Source: Ignavibacteriaceae bacterium (lineage in GTDB: Bacteria > Bacteroidota > Ignavibacteria > Ignavibacteriales > Ignavibacteriaceae). From it: a stretch of DNA of 26,362 bases. The translations under genes were made by a program, and so were the position numbers. Below the pieces are notes generated by a model. That model saw only the letters and a program-made list of their open reading frames with translations. It was not told the DNA's origin and did no database searches. Below are positions 6,988 through 15,056 of this stretch, piece by piece. The stretch covers positions 1 through 26,362 of the forward strand of contig JACAFA010000105.1 in NCBI GenBank assembly GCA_013388525.1, written 5' to 3'. Position 1 is the stretch's first letter. Each line of letters starts with the position of its first letter.

Positions 6988-8226
6988 TTGAGTAAATCAA
7001 CACAAAATATTCATCCTGTTATAGATGAAACCCTTAAGAATTTTTTCGATAAAGTTGAAAAAAAAGAATTCCTGAGGATTTTAAGCGGGAAAACAAAAAC
7101 CGAATCCGTCATTAAAGACGCCAAAATAAAAGAACAAATAAATTTTGAAATTGTTTCCGGACCTTTAACCCGACATCAGACTGACCTGTTAATAACATTC
7201 GCTGAATCAAAATTCAGCATTGAGCAATTTATTGAATTTCTCATCTATCTGGGTAAGCTCACCACTACTTCTGGTGAAAATGAGATATCAATTGAAATCC
7301 ACGAAAGAATAATAAGTATTTGTGATGGCAAACGAGGTACAGCCGATATCGTAGCTAATGCAATGCTGGCGATAGGAGAAATATATAGCAGACAGGCAAA
7401 GTGGGAAACAAGTATTTCTTATCTGAATAAAGCCATCAAAATCTTCCGGGACGAAAACGATATTAAAGGAGTTATTCATTGCCAGAATATTCTGGGCACA
7501 ATCCAGGGAGATCAGGGAAATCTTGAAAAAGCAAAAGAACATTTTGAAATCGCTTTGACAGCACTTGAGGAAATAAATGATATTGCTCTAGTTGGCAAAA
7601 TCGAAATAAACCTTGCGATCATAAATAATATGCAAGGTAATTATGATGAAGCCATTTCTTATTTGAAGCGTGCGCAGTACAGTTTTGAAAAGCTTGGTGA
7701 TCTGAAAAGAATTTCAGAAGTAAAGCACAATCTTGGGATGGTCTTCACAAAAAAGGAAGAATATTCAGAAGCTATCAGTGATTTTGATTACAGCATAGAT
7801 GCCTCAATGAGATCGAATTATTTGCAGAACCTTGGTATTACTTACATCAGCAAAGCATATGTTTTTACTCGCTTAAAAGATCTGGAACTTGCAGAAGCTT
7901 TTGCAAACAAAGCGATGGAAATTGCTTACAAAGTCAATGATAAATTATCAATCGCTGAAGTTCATAAAGTTAAGGGAATAATAAGCAGAAGCAGAAGACA
8001 ATATGAACTTGCTGAAAATTCTCTACTTACAAGTTACAGGTTAAATAAAGAGCTTGGGAATCGACTTAATCTTGCAGAAACAGCTTTGGAGCTCGGGATT
8101 CTTTATAAACAAAAACAGAACAAGGAGAAAATCACTCAGTATTTTAATGAAGCACTCAGTTATTTCAGAAAGATAAATTCTGTTAGTGATATTCAGCAGA
8201 TAGAAAAACTCATTCAGAGTGATTAA
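6988..8226 (+). CDS. Tetratricopeptide-repeat protein (TTG start)
   Basis: The 412-residue protein lacks a signal peptide and is built mostly of TPR units from about residue 115 onward. Examples are AIGEIYSRQAKWETSISYLNK, then NILGTIQGDQGNLEKAKEHF, NLAIINNMQGNYDEAISYL, NLGMVFTKKEEYSEAISDF and ELGILYKQKQNKEKITQYF, giving about seven repeats. The N-terminal 110 residues are helical and unrecognised. The frame has a stop at 6979-6981 and no in-frame ATG until deep in the repeats, so TTG 6988 is the only reasonable start. There is no clear Shine-Dalgarno. TPR arrays bind other proteins; the partner cannot be inferred from the unrelated neighbours. No kinase, cyclase or DNA-binding domain is attached. 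Confidence 0.82.
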   Translation: MSKSTQNIHPVIDETLKNFFDKVEKKEFLRILSGKTKTESVIKDAKIKEQINFEIVSGPLTRHQTDLLITFAESKFSIEQFIEFLIYLGKLTTTSGENEISIEIHERIISICDGKRGTADIVANAMLAIGEIYSRQAKWETSISYLNKAIKIFRDENDIKGVIHCQNILGTIQGDQGNLEKAKEHFEIALTALEEINDIALVGKIEINLAIINNMQGNYDEAISYLKRAQYSFEKLGDLKRISEVKHNLGMVFTKKEEYSEAISDFDYSIDASMRSNYLQNLGITYISKAYVFTRLKDLELAEAFANKAMEIAYKVNDKLSIAEVHKVKGIISRSRRQYELAENSLLTSYRLNKELGNRLNLAETALELGILYKQKQNKEKITQYFNEALSYFRKINSVSDIQQIEKLIQSD

Positions 8227-8290
8227 AGATTTTTAATCTGTAAATTGCTGCGATCTAATCCCGAGCATAATTTTAACCACAGAAAAAATT

Positions 8291-8325
8291 TAAAATAAAA
8301 AAGCCTGCTGGTTTTAGCAGCAGGC
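8291..8325 (-). terminator. Intrinsic terminator of the Yip1 gene
   Basis: The perfect 8-base arms GCCTGCTG (8303-8310) and CAGCAGGC (8318-8325) enclose a 7-base loop. On the minus strand the stem is followed by TTTTTTATTTTA, a good T-tract, directly downstream of the gene ending at 8347. On the plus strand the following sequence is only AT-rich, so termination of the TPR gene here would be weaker. Confidence 0.85.
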
Positions 8326-8346
8326 ATAATAGTATAAATATATTTT

Positions 8347-8937
8347 TTAGTAAGACATTGCAGAAAGTATGCTCAGTCCAAAGACAGCCATAAATATTGC
8401 TGTTAATATTGCGGCAATTACAAAGTAAACAACCACAAGTATTATAATACTCACTACAAGATAGCCCACTTTTTTATCTTCCGGTGTTTTCATTAATGGA
8501 GCAAGACCCAAATACATCAAATACAATCCGTATAAACCAATCAATCCTGCAAGCCATCCTATTGTTGGAATAATATTTAATATACCAGCAATCCAGACCG
8601 GCGTCATAGAATAAGCAACTAACTGGACAGCTCTTCCCATATTTTTCTGGGAGCCAAAACTTGGTGCAAGAGCATCAATTACAAAACCTGCTATCAATAC
8701 AGAAAGAAAAGCATTTATTAGCTGTACCAATCCCATTGCAATTCCATAATTAAATGAAGTAAAGCCAAAAATTCCAATCAGTCCCCATCCAATTATAACT
8801 GCAATAGTTGGTATCAAAGCGAGAGGAAGAACGTAACCCAAAAGAATTTGCTGAACGTTAGGTTCTTCAGCAGAGACAGCATCCCACTCGGTTTTTGGAG
8901 TTACGATGATGTTTTTTGCCCGGTCAACGAGGTTCAT
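8347..8937 (-). CDS. Yip1-family integral membrane protein
   Basis: The 196-residue protein opens with the typical N-terminal amphipathic stretch of bacterial Yip1 proteins (LVDRAKNIIVTPKTEWDAV, where most members have a conserved P..W). About five transmembrane helices follow, with the usual loop AYSMTPVWIAGIL and GLYGLYLMYLGLAPLMK...KK. The biochemical role of bacterial Yip1 proteins is not established. It begins 46 bases after the lipoprotein gene on the same strand, has an AAGGAG ribosome-binding site about 8 bases before ATG, and is followed by a strong terminator, so the two genes probably form one transcript. Confidence 0.88.
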   Translation of the reverse strand: MNLVDRAKNIIVTPKTEWDAVSAEEPNVQQILLGYVLPLALIPTIAVIIGWGLIGIFGFTSFNYGIAMGLVQLINAFLSVLIAGFVIDALAPSFGSQKNMGRAVQLVAYSMTPVWIAGILNIIPTIGWLAGLIGLYGLYLMYLGLAPLMKTPEDKKVGYLVVSIIILVVVYFVIAAILTAIFMAVFGLSILSAMSY

Positions 8938-8983
8938 AAGCTACTCCTTTTTAATGTTGATGATATTGAAAGAGTTAAATTTT

Positions 8984-9637
8984 TTACTCAGAAACTGGAT
9001 TAGCGAATTTCATCGCTTCAAGTTTGCTAATGTCTATTTGATCCATTGCTGACTTAATAACAGCCATCGGAACATTATTGCCATCAACAGAAACCATAAA
9101 TCTATCGGCTACTAATACTTCCAAACTGCCGTACTGATTCTGGTTATTATATTTTTCAAAAGCTTTATGCCCTTTGTACTTAGTTGTTTTCTCATAACCT
9201 GTTTCGGTTTCCTTATCAATATCTGCCATTGCCCAACCCCACACCGCCATTCCCGCAATTCCCGTTGCACCTGTAAAATCAGTAATTTCAATATCTATAC
9301 TCTTTGAATGATCTTCTGAATTATAATCTGCTTCAGCTTTTGAAATTGTAAAACCCATTGCACCGGTTTTCTCTCCCTCTGCATTTGTTCTTTTCAAATC
9401 GCCTATTGATTCAGGAAGTAATTCTTTCAACTCTCTGAAATCCACAACCTCATACTTTTTCCCTTCCTCCATATTTTTCTGGGCTTCTTCAACATTATCA
9501 ACGAAGTCATCCAGACTTTTTATTCCTGTTTTATCTTCAGATTTTTGTTTTTCGGTTGGCTGGTCACCGCTTTTTCCGCAGCTTGAAAGGATGAGTAATG
9601 TAAATAAAAAAAGAATGGATATATACTTATTCATCAT
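8984..9637 (-). CDS. Lipoprotein of unknown function
   Basis: The 217-residue product has a lipoprotein signal with lipobox LSSC (Cys20 counted from the first Met). A charged linker (about 21-65) leads to a compact domain with MGFTISKAEADY, IDIEITDFTG, GYEKTTKYKGHKAFEKY and LEVLVADRFMVSVDG. The pattern resembles conserved Bacteroidota lipoproteins of unknown function. Two Met codons start the frame (9635-9637 and 9632-9634). The Shine-Dalgarno at 9641-9648 is 3 bases from the first and 6 from the second, so the second Met is the better start. The protein should be anchored in the inner or outer membrane, facing the periplasm. It probably shares a transcript with the downstream Yip1 gene, which suggests a common envelope process, but nothing more can be said. 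Confidence 0.8.
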   Translation of the reverse strand: MMNKYISILFLFTLLILSSCGKSGDQPTEKQKSEDKTGIKSLDDFVDNVEEAQKNMEEGKKYEVVDFRELKELLPESIGDLKRTNAEGEKTGAMGFTISKAEADYNSEDHSKSIDIEITDFTGATGIAGMAVWGWAMADIDKETETGYEKTTKYKGHKAFEKYNNQNQYGSLEVLVADRFMVSVDGNNVPMAVIKSAMDQIDISKLEAMKFANPVSE

Positions 9638-9991
9638 TTAACCTCCTTAAAAATAAATAAATAAACCGGCTTATTGTTTTCTTAACTTAAAATAACTAAA
9701 CAGATAATAAGATATTTAAAATTACAATCCATTTAAATTTCAGCCCGTGAAAACTTAGCGAAAATAGGAGTTTAAAGCAAGAGTTAGAGAGTTTTTAGAG
9801 TTTAATTGATTATGAATTCTTAAATGAAATCATATTATCGTAATCAGAAGCCAGCTCATCATAAAAGATACTATTATGCAGAATTTTTTCCATTAAAATA
9901 GTGTTTCCAGGTTCTCAGATATATTTTTATTTTTACATACATATTCAATAATAATTCAGTTTTAAACACCAAGAAATTTAAGGAAGTTAAT
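9638..9991. other. 354-base divergent intergenic region
   Basis: Very AT-rich DNA between the minus-strand lipoprotein gene and the plus-strand VOC gene. It must contain two promoters, but I could not single out a convincing pair of elements. No ORF, strong hairpin or repeat was seen. Confidence 0.6.
9641..9648 (-). promoter_or_regulatory. Strong Shine-Dalgarno AAGGAGGT of the lipoprotein gene
   Basis: On the minus strand, an exact AAGGAGGT lies 3 bases before the first ATG and 6 before the second. The spacing favours the second Met as the start. It also shows that this genome uses Shine-Dalgarno initiation for at least some genes. Confidence 0.8.
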
Positions 9992-10342
9992 ATGCCGAAT
10001 CCACTGATTTCTCACGTCGAGATCCCGTCAACAGACGTTAACCGTTCATCGGAATTTTTTAAGAAGGTTTTAAACTGGGACTTTAAACCTTTCGGGAATG
10101 GTTATTTACTTTACAACAATCATCAGGGCATTATGGCAGGAATACGAAAAGTTGAATCAGTTGTAAAAGGTGATTGCACTGTATTTCATGTTACCGTTGA
10201 TAATATTGATGATGTACTAGAAAAAACCAGAAATGCCGGCGGACATATTAAAGTTGGAAAAACAACAATTCCTGCAATGGGATGGTATGCTGTTATTTTT
10301 GATCTTGATGGAAATAGTATTGGTCTATACCAAAAGAGCTAG
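9992..10342 (+). CDS. VOC-family (glyoxalase/bleomycin-resistance-like) protein
   Basis: The 116-residue protein has the two beta-alpha-beta-beta-beta halves of the vicinal oxygen chelate fold. The first half has ISHVEIPSTDVNRSSEFFKKVLNWDF; the second has VFHVTVDNIDDVLEKTRNAGG and ends WYAVIFDLDGNSIGLYQ. His8 (SHVEI) and the C-terminal Gly/Leu-Tyr region occupy the usual metal-site positions, but the glutamate expected near the end (often 'EPEGN..GLWE') is replaced, so metal binding and catalysis are uncertain. It is a single-domain, cytoplasmic member of the YCII/PhnB-like short VOC group. AAGGAAG precedes ATG by a good distance. A shared hairpin separates it from the convergent OsmC gene. 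Substrate unknown. Confidence 0.85.
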   Translation: MPNPLISHVEIPSTDVNRSSEFFKKVLNWDFKPFGNGYLLYNNHQGIMAGIRKVESVVKGDCTVFHVTVDNIDDVLEKTRNAGGHIKVGKTTIPAMGWYAVIFDLDGNSIGLYQKS

Positions 10343-10361
10343 AATAATAAATACTTTAAAA

Positions 10362-10405
10362 GAAAAAATCCGCCATCACAATTTGTGGCGAAGGATTTAT
10401 TTTTG
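10362..10405. terminator. Bidirectional terminator between VOC and OsmC genes
   Basis: AAATCC (10366-10371) pairs with GGATTT (10393-10398), and CGCCA (10371-10375) with TGGCG (10386-10390), forming an interrupted stem. It is flanked by A6 on the left and TTTATTTTT on the right. It lies between two convergent stop codons and can serve both genes. Confidence 0.7.
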
Positions 10406-10418
10406 TACATCAACTTGG

Positions 10419-10847
10419 TCAATTAGTTTCAACTATCCTGTAAGTATGATTTATGGTCATAGCTTTTTTTAACATTGCAGAAACACCGCAATAAGTTTCC
10501 GTTGAAAGTTGTATTGCTCTTTCCACATCTTTTTGCTGAATTCCTTTTCCATAAAAGACGTATTCAATATCTATGTGTGCAAAAACCTTTGGATGCTCTA
10601 AAGTTTGTTGTGCAGTTATGTTTATTTCGAAGTCAGTAAGATTTACTCTTTTCTTTTGTAGAATACTGACAACATCACTTCCTGTGCAGCCAGCCAGACC
10701 AATTAAAATAAGTTCTTTTGGTCGAACACCGGCGTCACTTCCACCAACTTTTTCGGGTCCATCCATTGTGATCCAGTGATTTGAATCCCCTTTTGCTGCG
10801 AATGTTAATCCTTTTACTTGCTTTAGGTAAACTTTCTTTGTTTCCAT
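10419..10847 (-). CDS. OsmC-family protein
   Basis: The 142-residue protein carries the two redox cysteines of the OsmC/Ohr superfamily: Cys54 in LIGLAGCTGSDVVSIL and Cys120 in STETYCGVSAML. The GGSDAGVRPKELIL segment before the first Cys is typical. Length is normal. Family members either reduce organic hydroperoxides using these cysteines or have less defined roles; the sequence is closer to the general OsmC/YhfA-like group than to Ohr. It is cytoplasmic. It stands alone on the minus strand between two plus-strand genes, with AAGGGA just before ATG. Its 243-base upstream region shows no operator that I recognise. Confidence 0.88.
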   Translation of the reverse strand: METKKVYLKQVKGLTFAAKGDSNHWITMDGPEKVGGSDAGVRPKELILIGLAGCTGSDVVSILQKKRVNLTDFEINITAQQTLEHPKVFAHIDIEYVFYGKGIQQKDVERAIQLSTETYCGVSAMLKKAMTINHTYRIVETN

Positions 10848-11090
10848 ATTTCCCTTTTTTGAATATTTGTTTGAATTTACAGAGGTATGATGTTTTGGTT
10901 GAGAATACGATTCATTAATGACTTTTTACAGTCGCACAGCTCTTAATTATGGATCTCAATTGAAAAGAATAGTATCCACATGGTCAAATAAAAATATCCG
11001 TAAAATTCTCAATCTTTTCTGGAACTATCTATTCAACTTTCATGTTTTCAATAATGTAATTTCATAACAAATAATTAAACGGAGAATAAA

Positions 11091-11594
11091 ATGAAAAATT
11101 TATCATTAACATTGATCGCTATAATAGTATTTACTGCTTCAGTATTTGCGCAGTATGATACTAAAAATGTAACAAAATCAGTGAAAAGCGATATCGTTCA
11201 GACAGCAATTAGTGCTGGTAATTTTACAACTTTAGCAACCGCTTTGACTGAAGCTGGTTTAGTTGATGCATTAAAGGGCGAAGGTCCTTTCACAGTTTTT
11301 GCACCAACAGATGACGCTTTCAAGAAATTACCTAAGGGTGCACTCGACAATTTATTAAAAGATAAAGATGCGTTAAAGAATGTTCTGTTGTATCACGTTG
11401 TATCTGGAAATGTTTCTTCAAAAGATGTAGTGAAGCTTGATAAAGCAACAACACTTAATGGATCAGATATTAAAATTAAGACAGTTGATGGCAAAGTTAT
11501 GATTAACGATTCCCAGGTTACCAGTGCAGATGTGCAGGCTTCAAACGGAATTATACACGTAATTGACACAGTCTTACTCCCTCCAACTAAATAG
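11091..11594 (+). CDS. Secreted fasciclin (FAS1) domain protein
   Basis: The 167-residue product has a signal peptide (MKNLSLTLIAIIVFTASVFA) and a single FAS1 domain over residues of about 32-165. The conserved H1 segment is GPFTVFAPTDDAF. YHVVSGNV lies in the middle and the H2 segment is GIIHVIDTVLLPP. Single-domain FAS1 proteins of this length are common in bacteria and are thought to mediate adhesion or matrix interactions in the periplasm or at the cell surface. A GGAG ribosome-binding site lies about 7 bases before ATG, and a strong terminator follows. It appears monocistronic. Confidence 0.92.
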   Translation: MKNLSLTLIAIIVFTASVFAQYDTKNVTKSVKSDIVQTAISAGNFTTLATALTEAGLVDALKGEGPFTVFAPTDDAFKKLPKGALDNLLKDKDALKNVLLYHVVSGNVSSKDVVKLDKATTLNGSDIKIKTVDGKVMINDSQVTSADVQASNGIIHVIDTVLLPPTK

Positions 11595-11617
11595 CCCCCT
11601 ATGTGGATGATGAAGAG

Positions 11618-11650
11618 ACCCCGGAGTGATGACCCGGGGTTTTTTATTTT
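11618..11650 (+). terminator. Intrinsic terminator of the fasciclin gene
   Basis: The arms ACCCCGG (11618-11624) and CCGGGGT (11634-11640) are followed by TTTTTTATTTT. The T-tract overlaps the last codons of the convergent MarC gene (stop at 11644), so the two genes are packed without a spacer. Confidence 0.9.
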
Positions 11651-12282
11651 ATTCCAAGAATATCCTGAACAAAAGGTTTTATCCCCCTGAAGAACAGCTC
11701 AACAGCAATAACCATTACGATCAATCCCATTATTCTGGTTAAAACTTTACTGCCGCTTTCACCAATAAATGAAATGATTTTTCTTGAAGAGAGAAGAATG
11801 ATATGGGTAAGCCCCATTACTAAAAATATTAGTGCCACGAGCATTGATTTATGTGAAAAGTCTCCTGCATCATTCATTAAAACAATTGATATTGTAATTA
11901 CACCGGGTCCGGTAATCATTGGCACTCCAAGCGGAGTTATTGCAAAATCTTTTGCAGCCTCAATCACCTTTTCATTCTCAGACTTTATTCGCGTCAGCTT
12001 TCCCCTCAACATATCATAGCCAGACATAAAGAATAAAACTCCACCAACAATTCTTAATCCGTTTACTGAAATGTTGAACAGGTCAAAAATAAAATTACCA
12101 CCGAATGCAAAAATTAAAAGCACAAACAACGCTGTTGAAGTGGCTTTAAAAGCAATTGTTCCCGCCTGCTTATTGCTCATCCTGGCCGTAAGAGATGTGT
12201 AAATTGGAATAACTCCAAGCGGATTAACCATTGTAAATAGCGAAGTGAATGCAAGTATTGAAAATTCTAATAGTTTATCCAT
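11644..12282 (-). CDS. MarC-family integral membrane protein
   Basis: The 212-residue protein has the six-helix MarC/UPF0056 pattern: the N-terminal FTSLFTMVNPLGVIPIYTSLT with its conserved NP-G-P motif, GGVLFFMSGYDML, and the repeated-half motif FAITPLGVPMITGPGVITISIVL. It is an inner-membrane protein. The family was once linked to multiple antibiotic resistance, but that role was withdrawn and its substrate is unknown. It starts 16 bases after the decarboxylase-like gene on the same strand, so the two are very likely co-transcribed. Confidence 0.92.
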   Translation of the reverse strand: MDKLLEFSILAFTSLFTMVNPLGVIPIYTSLTARMSNKQAGTIAFKATSTALFVLLIFAFGGNFIFDLFNISVNGLRIVGGVLFFMSGYDMLRGKLTRIKSENEKVIEAAKDFAITPLGVPMITGPGVITISIVLMNDAGDFSHKSMLVALIFLVMGLTHIILLSSRKIISFIGESGSKVLTRIMGLIVMVIAVELFFRGIKPFVQDILGIK

Positions 12283-12298
12283 ATTAATTCCGGGGTAA

Positions 12299-13741
12299 TT
12301 AGTTTGATTTATGAGTTATTGATTTAATTAACTTGTACGCTTCTTCAATGTGTCTTCTCTCGTGCCTGATACTTCCAATAGTCAACCGTATAACAAACTT
12401 GCCATTAAGTTTTGTGTGTGATAAAAGTATTTTTCCTGAAGCATTAATATCCTCCAGTAATTTTTCATTCAGTTTATTCAGTTCTTCTTCGGTTTTATTA
12501 CCAGGATTATATCTGAAACAGATAGTCGAAAATGGAACTGGTGCCATTCGTTCAAAATCTTTTTCATAATCAACCCATTTGGCAAATTCCTGAGCCAGTT
12601 CGATGTGAGCTTTTATTCTTTCAGCTAATCCTTCCACTCCGAAATATCTGATAATAAACCAAAGTTTAAGTGAACGAAATCTTCTTCCAAGCTGAATACC
12701 ATAATCCATTAAGTTTTCTACTTCATCATCCTTATTCGTTTTCAGATATTCAGGGACAAGACTGAATGCCTGTTTGAGTATTTCTGGTTTCCGCGTAAAG
12801 TAAACACTTAAATCCATCGGAGTGAACATCCATTTATGTGGATTGATAACTATTGAGTCCGCGCTCTCCCACCCTTTTGTAATCCACTTCATTTCCGGAA
12901 TCATCGCTGTGACTCCGGCGTAAGCAGCATCAACGTGAAGCCAGAGATTATTCTTCTCACAAATCGCAGCAATTTCTTCAACAGGATCAACGCTAGTTGT
13001 AGATGTTGTTCCAACTGTAGCAACAACACAAAACGGTTTCCAGCCGTTTTTAATGTCCTCTTTTATTGCTTCATCAAGTTTTTTGGAAATCAATTCAAAC
13101 TTCTCATTCACAGGAATTTTTCTCACTCCTTCCAAACCGATTCCAAGAGTCACTGCACCTTTTTCAATTGATGAGTGAGCATGTTCTGAGCAATACATTC
13201 TAAGTCTTGGAACATCAGTTCTTCCAGCCATGCCCTTTTCTCTGAATCCAAGATTCAACTGCTCACGTGCAGAAGCAATTGCGTGCATCGAGCTAGTGGA
13301 AGCAGTATCGTAAATAATTCCCCAGTAATTTTCAGGCAGTCCTACCATTTGTCTGAACCAATTCATCATAGCTTTTTCGTGCTCGGTGAAAGCGGGGGAA
13401 GTTTTCCATAACATTCCGTTTATACCCAAAGCGGCTGCTAAAAACTCTGCTAATATTCCTGGTCCGCTTGAAGTTGAATTGAAGTAAGCCATAAATCCGG
13501 GATGATTCCAGTGAGTGATTCCATCCATCAAAATTTTATCCACATCATTTAAAACATTTTCAATGTCCTCACCTTTTTGCGGTGGGTATTGAGGAATTCG
13601 TTTCAAAATATCACCGGGATTTACTTGTGCGATTGGTGGATATTTCTCAATATCATTTAAGTAATCGGCAATCCAGTCAACAAGCTGATGCCCGTTTTTT
13701 CTGAATTCTTCTATAGGCATATCTGACATAGTATTTCCCAT
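12299..13741 (-). CDS. Group II PLP-dependent aromatic-L-amino-acid decarboxylase-type enzyme
   Basis: This 480-residue protein matches group II decarboxylases over its full length. It shows THWNHPGFMAYF near the N-terminus, TSSMHAIASAREQL, the PLP-ring-stacking His189 in SEHAHSSIEK, Asp271 in LHVDAAYAG, and the Schiff-base lysine Lys303 in NPHKWMFTPMD. The Asp and Lys numbers coincide with those of animal aromatic amino acid decarboxylases, showing almost no indels. The reaction would be decarboxylation of an aromatic amino acid (tyrosine, tryptophan, phenylalanine or DOPA), giving the amine and CO2; the substrate cannot be fixed from sequence, and some relatives are aldehyde synthases. Met5 and Met8 are alternative starts, and no clear ribosome-binding site decides between them. 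A MarC-family membrane protein follows 16 bases downstream. Confidence 0.9.
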   Translation of the reverse strand: MGNTMSDMPIEEFRKNGHQLVDWIADYLNDIEKYPPIAQVNPGDILKRIPQYPPQKGEDIENVLNDVDKILMDGITHWNHPGFMAYFNSTSSGPGILAEFLAAALGINGMLWKTSPAFTEHEKAMMNWFRQMVGLPENYWGIIYDTASTSSMHAIASAREQLNLGFREKGMAGRTDVPRLRMYCSEHAHSSIEKGAVTLGIGLEGVRKIPVNEKFELISKKLDEAIKEDIKNGWKPFCVVATVGTTSTTSVDPVEEIAAICEKNNLWLHVDAAYAGVTAMIPEMKWITKGWESADSIVINPHKWMFTPMDLSVYFTRKPEILKQAFSLVPEYLKTNKDDEVENLMDYGIQLGRRFRSLKLWFIIRYFGVEGLAERIKAHIELAQEFAKWVDYEKDFERMAPVPFSTICFRYNPGNKTEEELNKLNEKLLEDINASGKILLSHTKLNGKFVIRLTIGSIRHERRHIEEAYKLIKSITHKSN

Positions 13742-13767
13742 TCGTTTTTAATAATTCGTGAAACTTG

Positions 13768-13783
13768 CCTGACGGCAGTCAGG
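13768..13783. repeat. Palindrome CCTGAC-GGCA-GTCAGG
   Basis: A perfect 6-base-arm hairpin in the 182-base divergent region between the decarboxylase gene and the SCO1 gene, nested within TTGCC ... GGCAA (13765-13794). It could be a regulator site for the divergent genes or a dispersed intergenic repeat. No T-tract follows. Confidence 0.45.
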
Positions 13784-13923
13784 TTAGTGGCAAAAAAGGT
13801 AAGCCACGAATTCATTAATTAACTCATTCGAAAAATAAGAAATGAATTTGTCTTTATTCGCTTGATGGATTTTAATAAGTTAACATGCGCGATAATTTAA
13901 ATTAAACCTTATCCGACTTAAAA

Positions 13924-14517
13924 ATGAATAAACTTCTATTAACAACATTATCAGCCATTCTGCTGCTTTCAATTTCCTGCAAGCAAGAACTCCCACTTGA
14001 TAAAGACTTAACAAAGAAAAGCTACAATCTTATAAACCAGGAAGGAGAGGCAGTAGTATTTCCAGATATCATCAAAGGAAACATCACTGTAATGGGTTTC
14101 ATATTCACTCACTGCCCGGACATCTGCCCAATGACAACACACAATATGTATTTGACAGAAAAGAAATTGAAGGAAGATGAAATCGGAGATGTAAAGTTTG
14201 TAGCGATTAGTTTTGATCCTGACAGAGATACTCCCGAAGTTTTGAAAAAGTTTGCTGAAGTTAGAGAACTTGATTTCAAAAGCTGGACTTTATTAACCGG
14301 AGAAATAAGTACGGTTAATGAATTGCTGAAAAGATTTGACGTAAAAGCTATTAAAACTGACGAAACAACAGATGCTGAGGGAAACTATGAATATTCGATG
14401 ATGCACACAGACAGGATTTCTCTAATTGATGCGGATGGAAGATTACGAAAAAATTATAAAGGCAGCACAATAAATATTGAAGAATTAATTAAAGACATAA
14501 AAACATTAAAGGATTAA
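13924..14517 (+). CDS. SCO1/SenC-family copper lipoprotein
   Basis: The 197-residue product has a lipoprotein signal (lipobox SISC, Cys19). A thioredoxin-like SCO domain follows, with the copper-binding CPDIC motif (Cys64, Cys68) in FIFTHCPDICPM and the partner His161 in MMHTDRISLID. SFDPDRDTPEVLKKF is also characteristic. SCO proteins deliver copper to, or reduce the cysteines of, the CuA site of cytochrome c oxidase at the outer face of the inner membrane. The PCuAC chaperone gene follows after 3 bases, which strongly supports this role. The oxidase itself is not in the window. The start ATG is well placed for the signal peptide, although no Shine-Dalgarno is evident. Confidence 0.93.
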   Translation: MNKLLLTTLSAILLLSISCKQELPLDKDLTKKSYNLINQEGEAVVFPDIIKGNITVMGFIFTHCPDICPMTTHNMYLTEKKLKEDEIGDVKFVAISFDPDRDTPEVLKKFAEVRELDFKSWTLLTGEISTVNELLKRFDVKAIKTDETTDAEGNYEYSMMHTDRISLIDADGRLRKNYKGSTINIEELIKDIKTLKD

Positions 14518-14520
14518 AAA

Positions 14521-14928
14521 ATGACCACTCTATTAGCAATTTTATTTCTTCTTTTTCAAGCAGAGGACAAAATAAAAATTAACGATCCATGGATGAGACC
14601 TTCATCAGAAAAAATGTCAACGGCACTTTATTTTGTTATCGAGAATAATTCTGACATCGCAGATACACTTTATCAGGTAGATTCAGAACTGGCTGAGAAA
14701 GTTGAAATTCACGAGACATACTCTGAAGGTGATATGATGGGAATGCGTAAAGTTGATTTTATCGTAATTGGAGGAAAGAGTTCATTCGAACTAAAGCCCG
14801 GTTCTCATCACATAATGCTTATGAAACTGAAGAAAAACATTAATGATGGTGATAAAGGCGAGTTTGTTCTCCACTTCAAGCAAGGTGGTGAAATGAAAAT
14901 TACTGCAATAGCAAAGAAACCGAAATAA
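14521..14928 (+). CDS. PCuAC-family periplasmic copper chaperone
   Basis: The 135-residue protein has a short signal peptide (MTTLLAILFLLFQA) and one PCuAC (DUF461) domain. The copper ligands fit the family motif H-x10-M-x21-H-x-M exactly: His64 (EIHETY), Met75 (MMGMRKV), His97 and Met99 (PGSHHIML). Family members bind Cu(I) in the periplasm and pass it to SCO proteins and the CuA or CuB centre of terminal oxidases. Its start lies 3 bases after the SCO1 stop, so the pair is an operon. The C-terminus lacks the His/Met-rich tail of some homologues. Confidence 0.93.
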   Translation: MTTLLAILFLLFQAEDKIKINDPWMRPSSEKMSTALYFVIENNSDIADTLYQVDSELAEKVEIHETYSEGDMMGMRKVDFIVIGGKSSFELKPGSHHIMLMKLKKNINDGDKGEFVLHFKQGGEMKITAIAKKPK

Positions 14929-14937
14929 GTAATTCAG

Positions 14938-14973
14938 ATTCCGGACTCTCCACCTTCGGTGGATCGCCGGAAT
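14938..14973. repeat. Nested hairpin ATTCCGG[TCCACC-TTC-GGTGGA]CCGGAAT
   Basis: Outer arms ATTCCGG (14938-14944) and CCGGAAT (14967-14973) enclose an inner perfect hairpin TCCACC/GGTGGA (14949-14954 and 14958-14963). It lies between convergent genes just after the PCuAC stop. No T-tract follows, so it is more like a dispersed palindromic repeat than an intrinsic terminator. Confidence 0.6.
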
Positions 14974-15020
14974 GACGTCAAAGAATTAAAGCTGACCAAA
15001 CTTAAGTTTATTAATTAAAA

Positions 15021-15055
15021 CTCCCTTCTCCTTTGGAGAAGGGCTGGGGATGAGG
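15021..15055. repeat. Palindromic element CCCTTCTCC-TTT-GGAGAAGGG with GC-rich tail
   Basis: Perfect 9-base arms (15023-15031 and 15035-15043) are followed by a GGGGATGAGG-type tail (15045-15055). It ends right beside the stop of the membrane-anchored response regulator gene. I recall very similar sequences as intergenic repeats in many unrelated bacterial genomes, but could not search for copies. Confidence 0.6.
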
Positions 15056-15056
15056 C

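Noticed and set aside
10918..11067. A 49-codon ATG-initiated ORF on the plus strand upstream of the fasciclin gene
   Set aside because: No ribosome-binding site, no recognisable motif and composition like the surrounding intergenic DNA; it also occupies the likely promoter region of two genes.
14938..15043. Intrinsic terminators for the PCuAC and response-regulator genes
   Set aside because: Both hairpins are stable but neither is followed by a T-tract on either strand, so termination is only a possibility.
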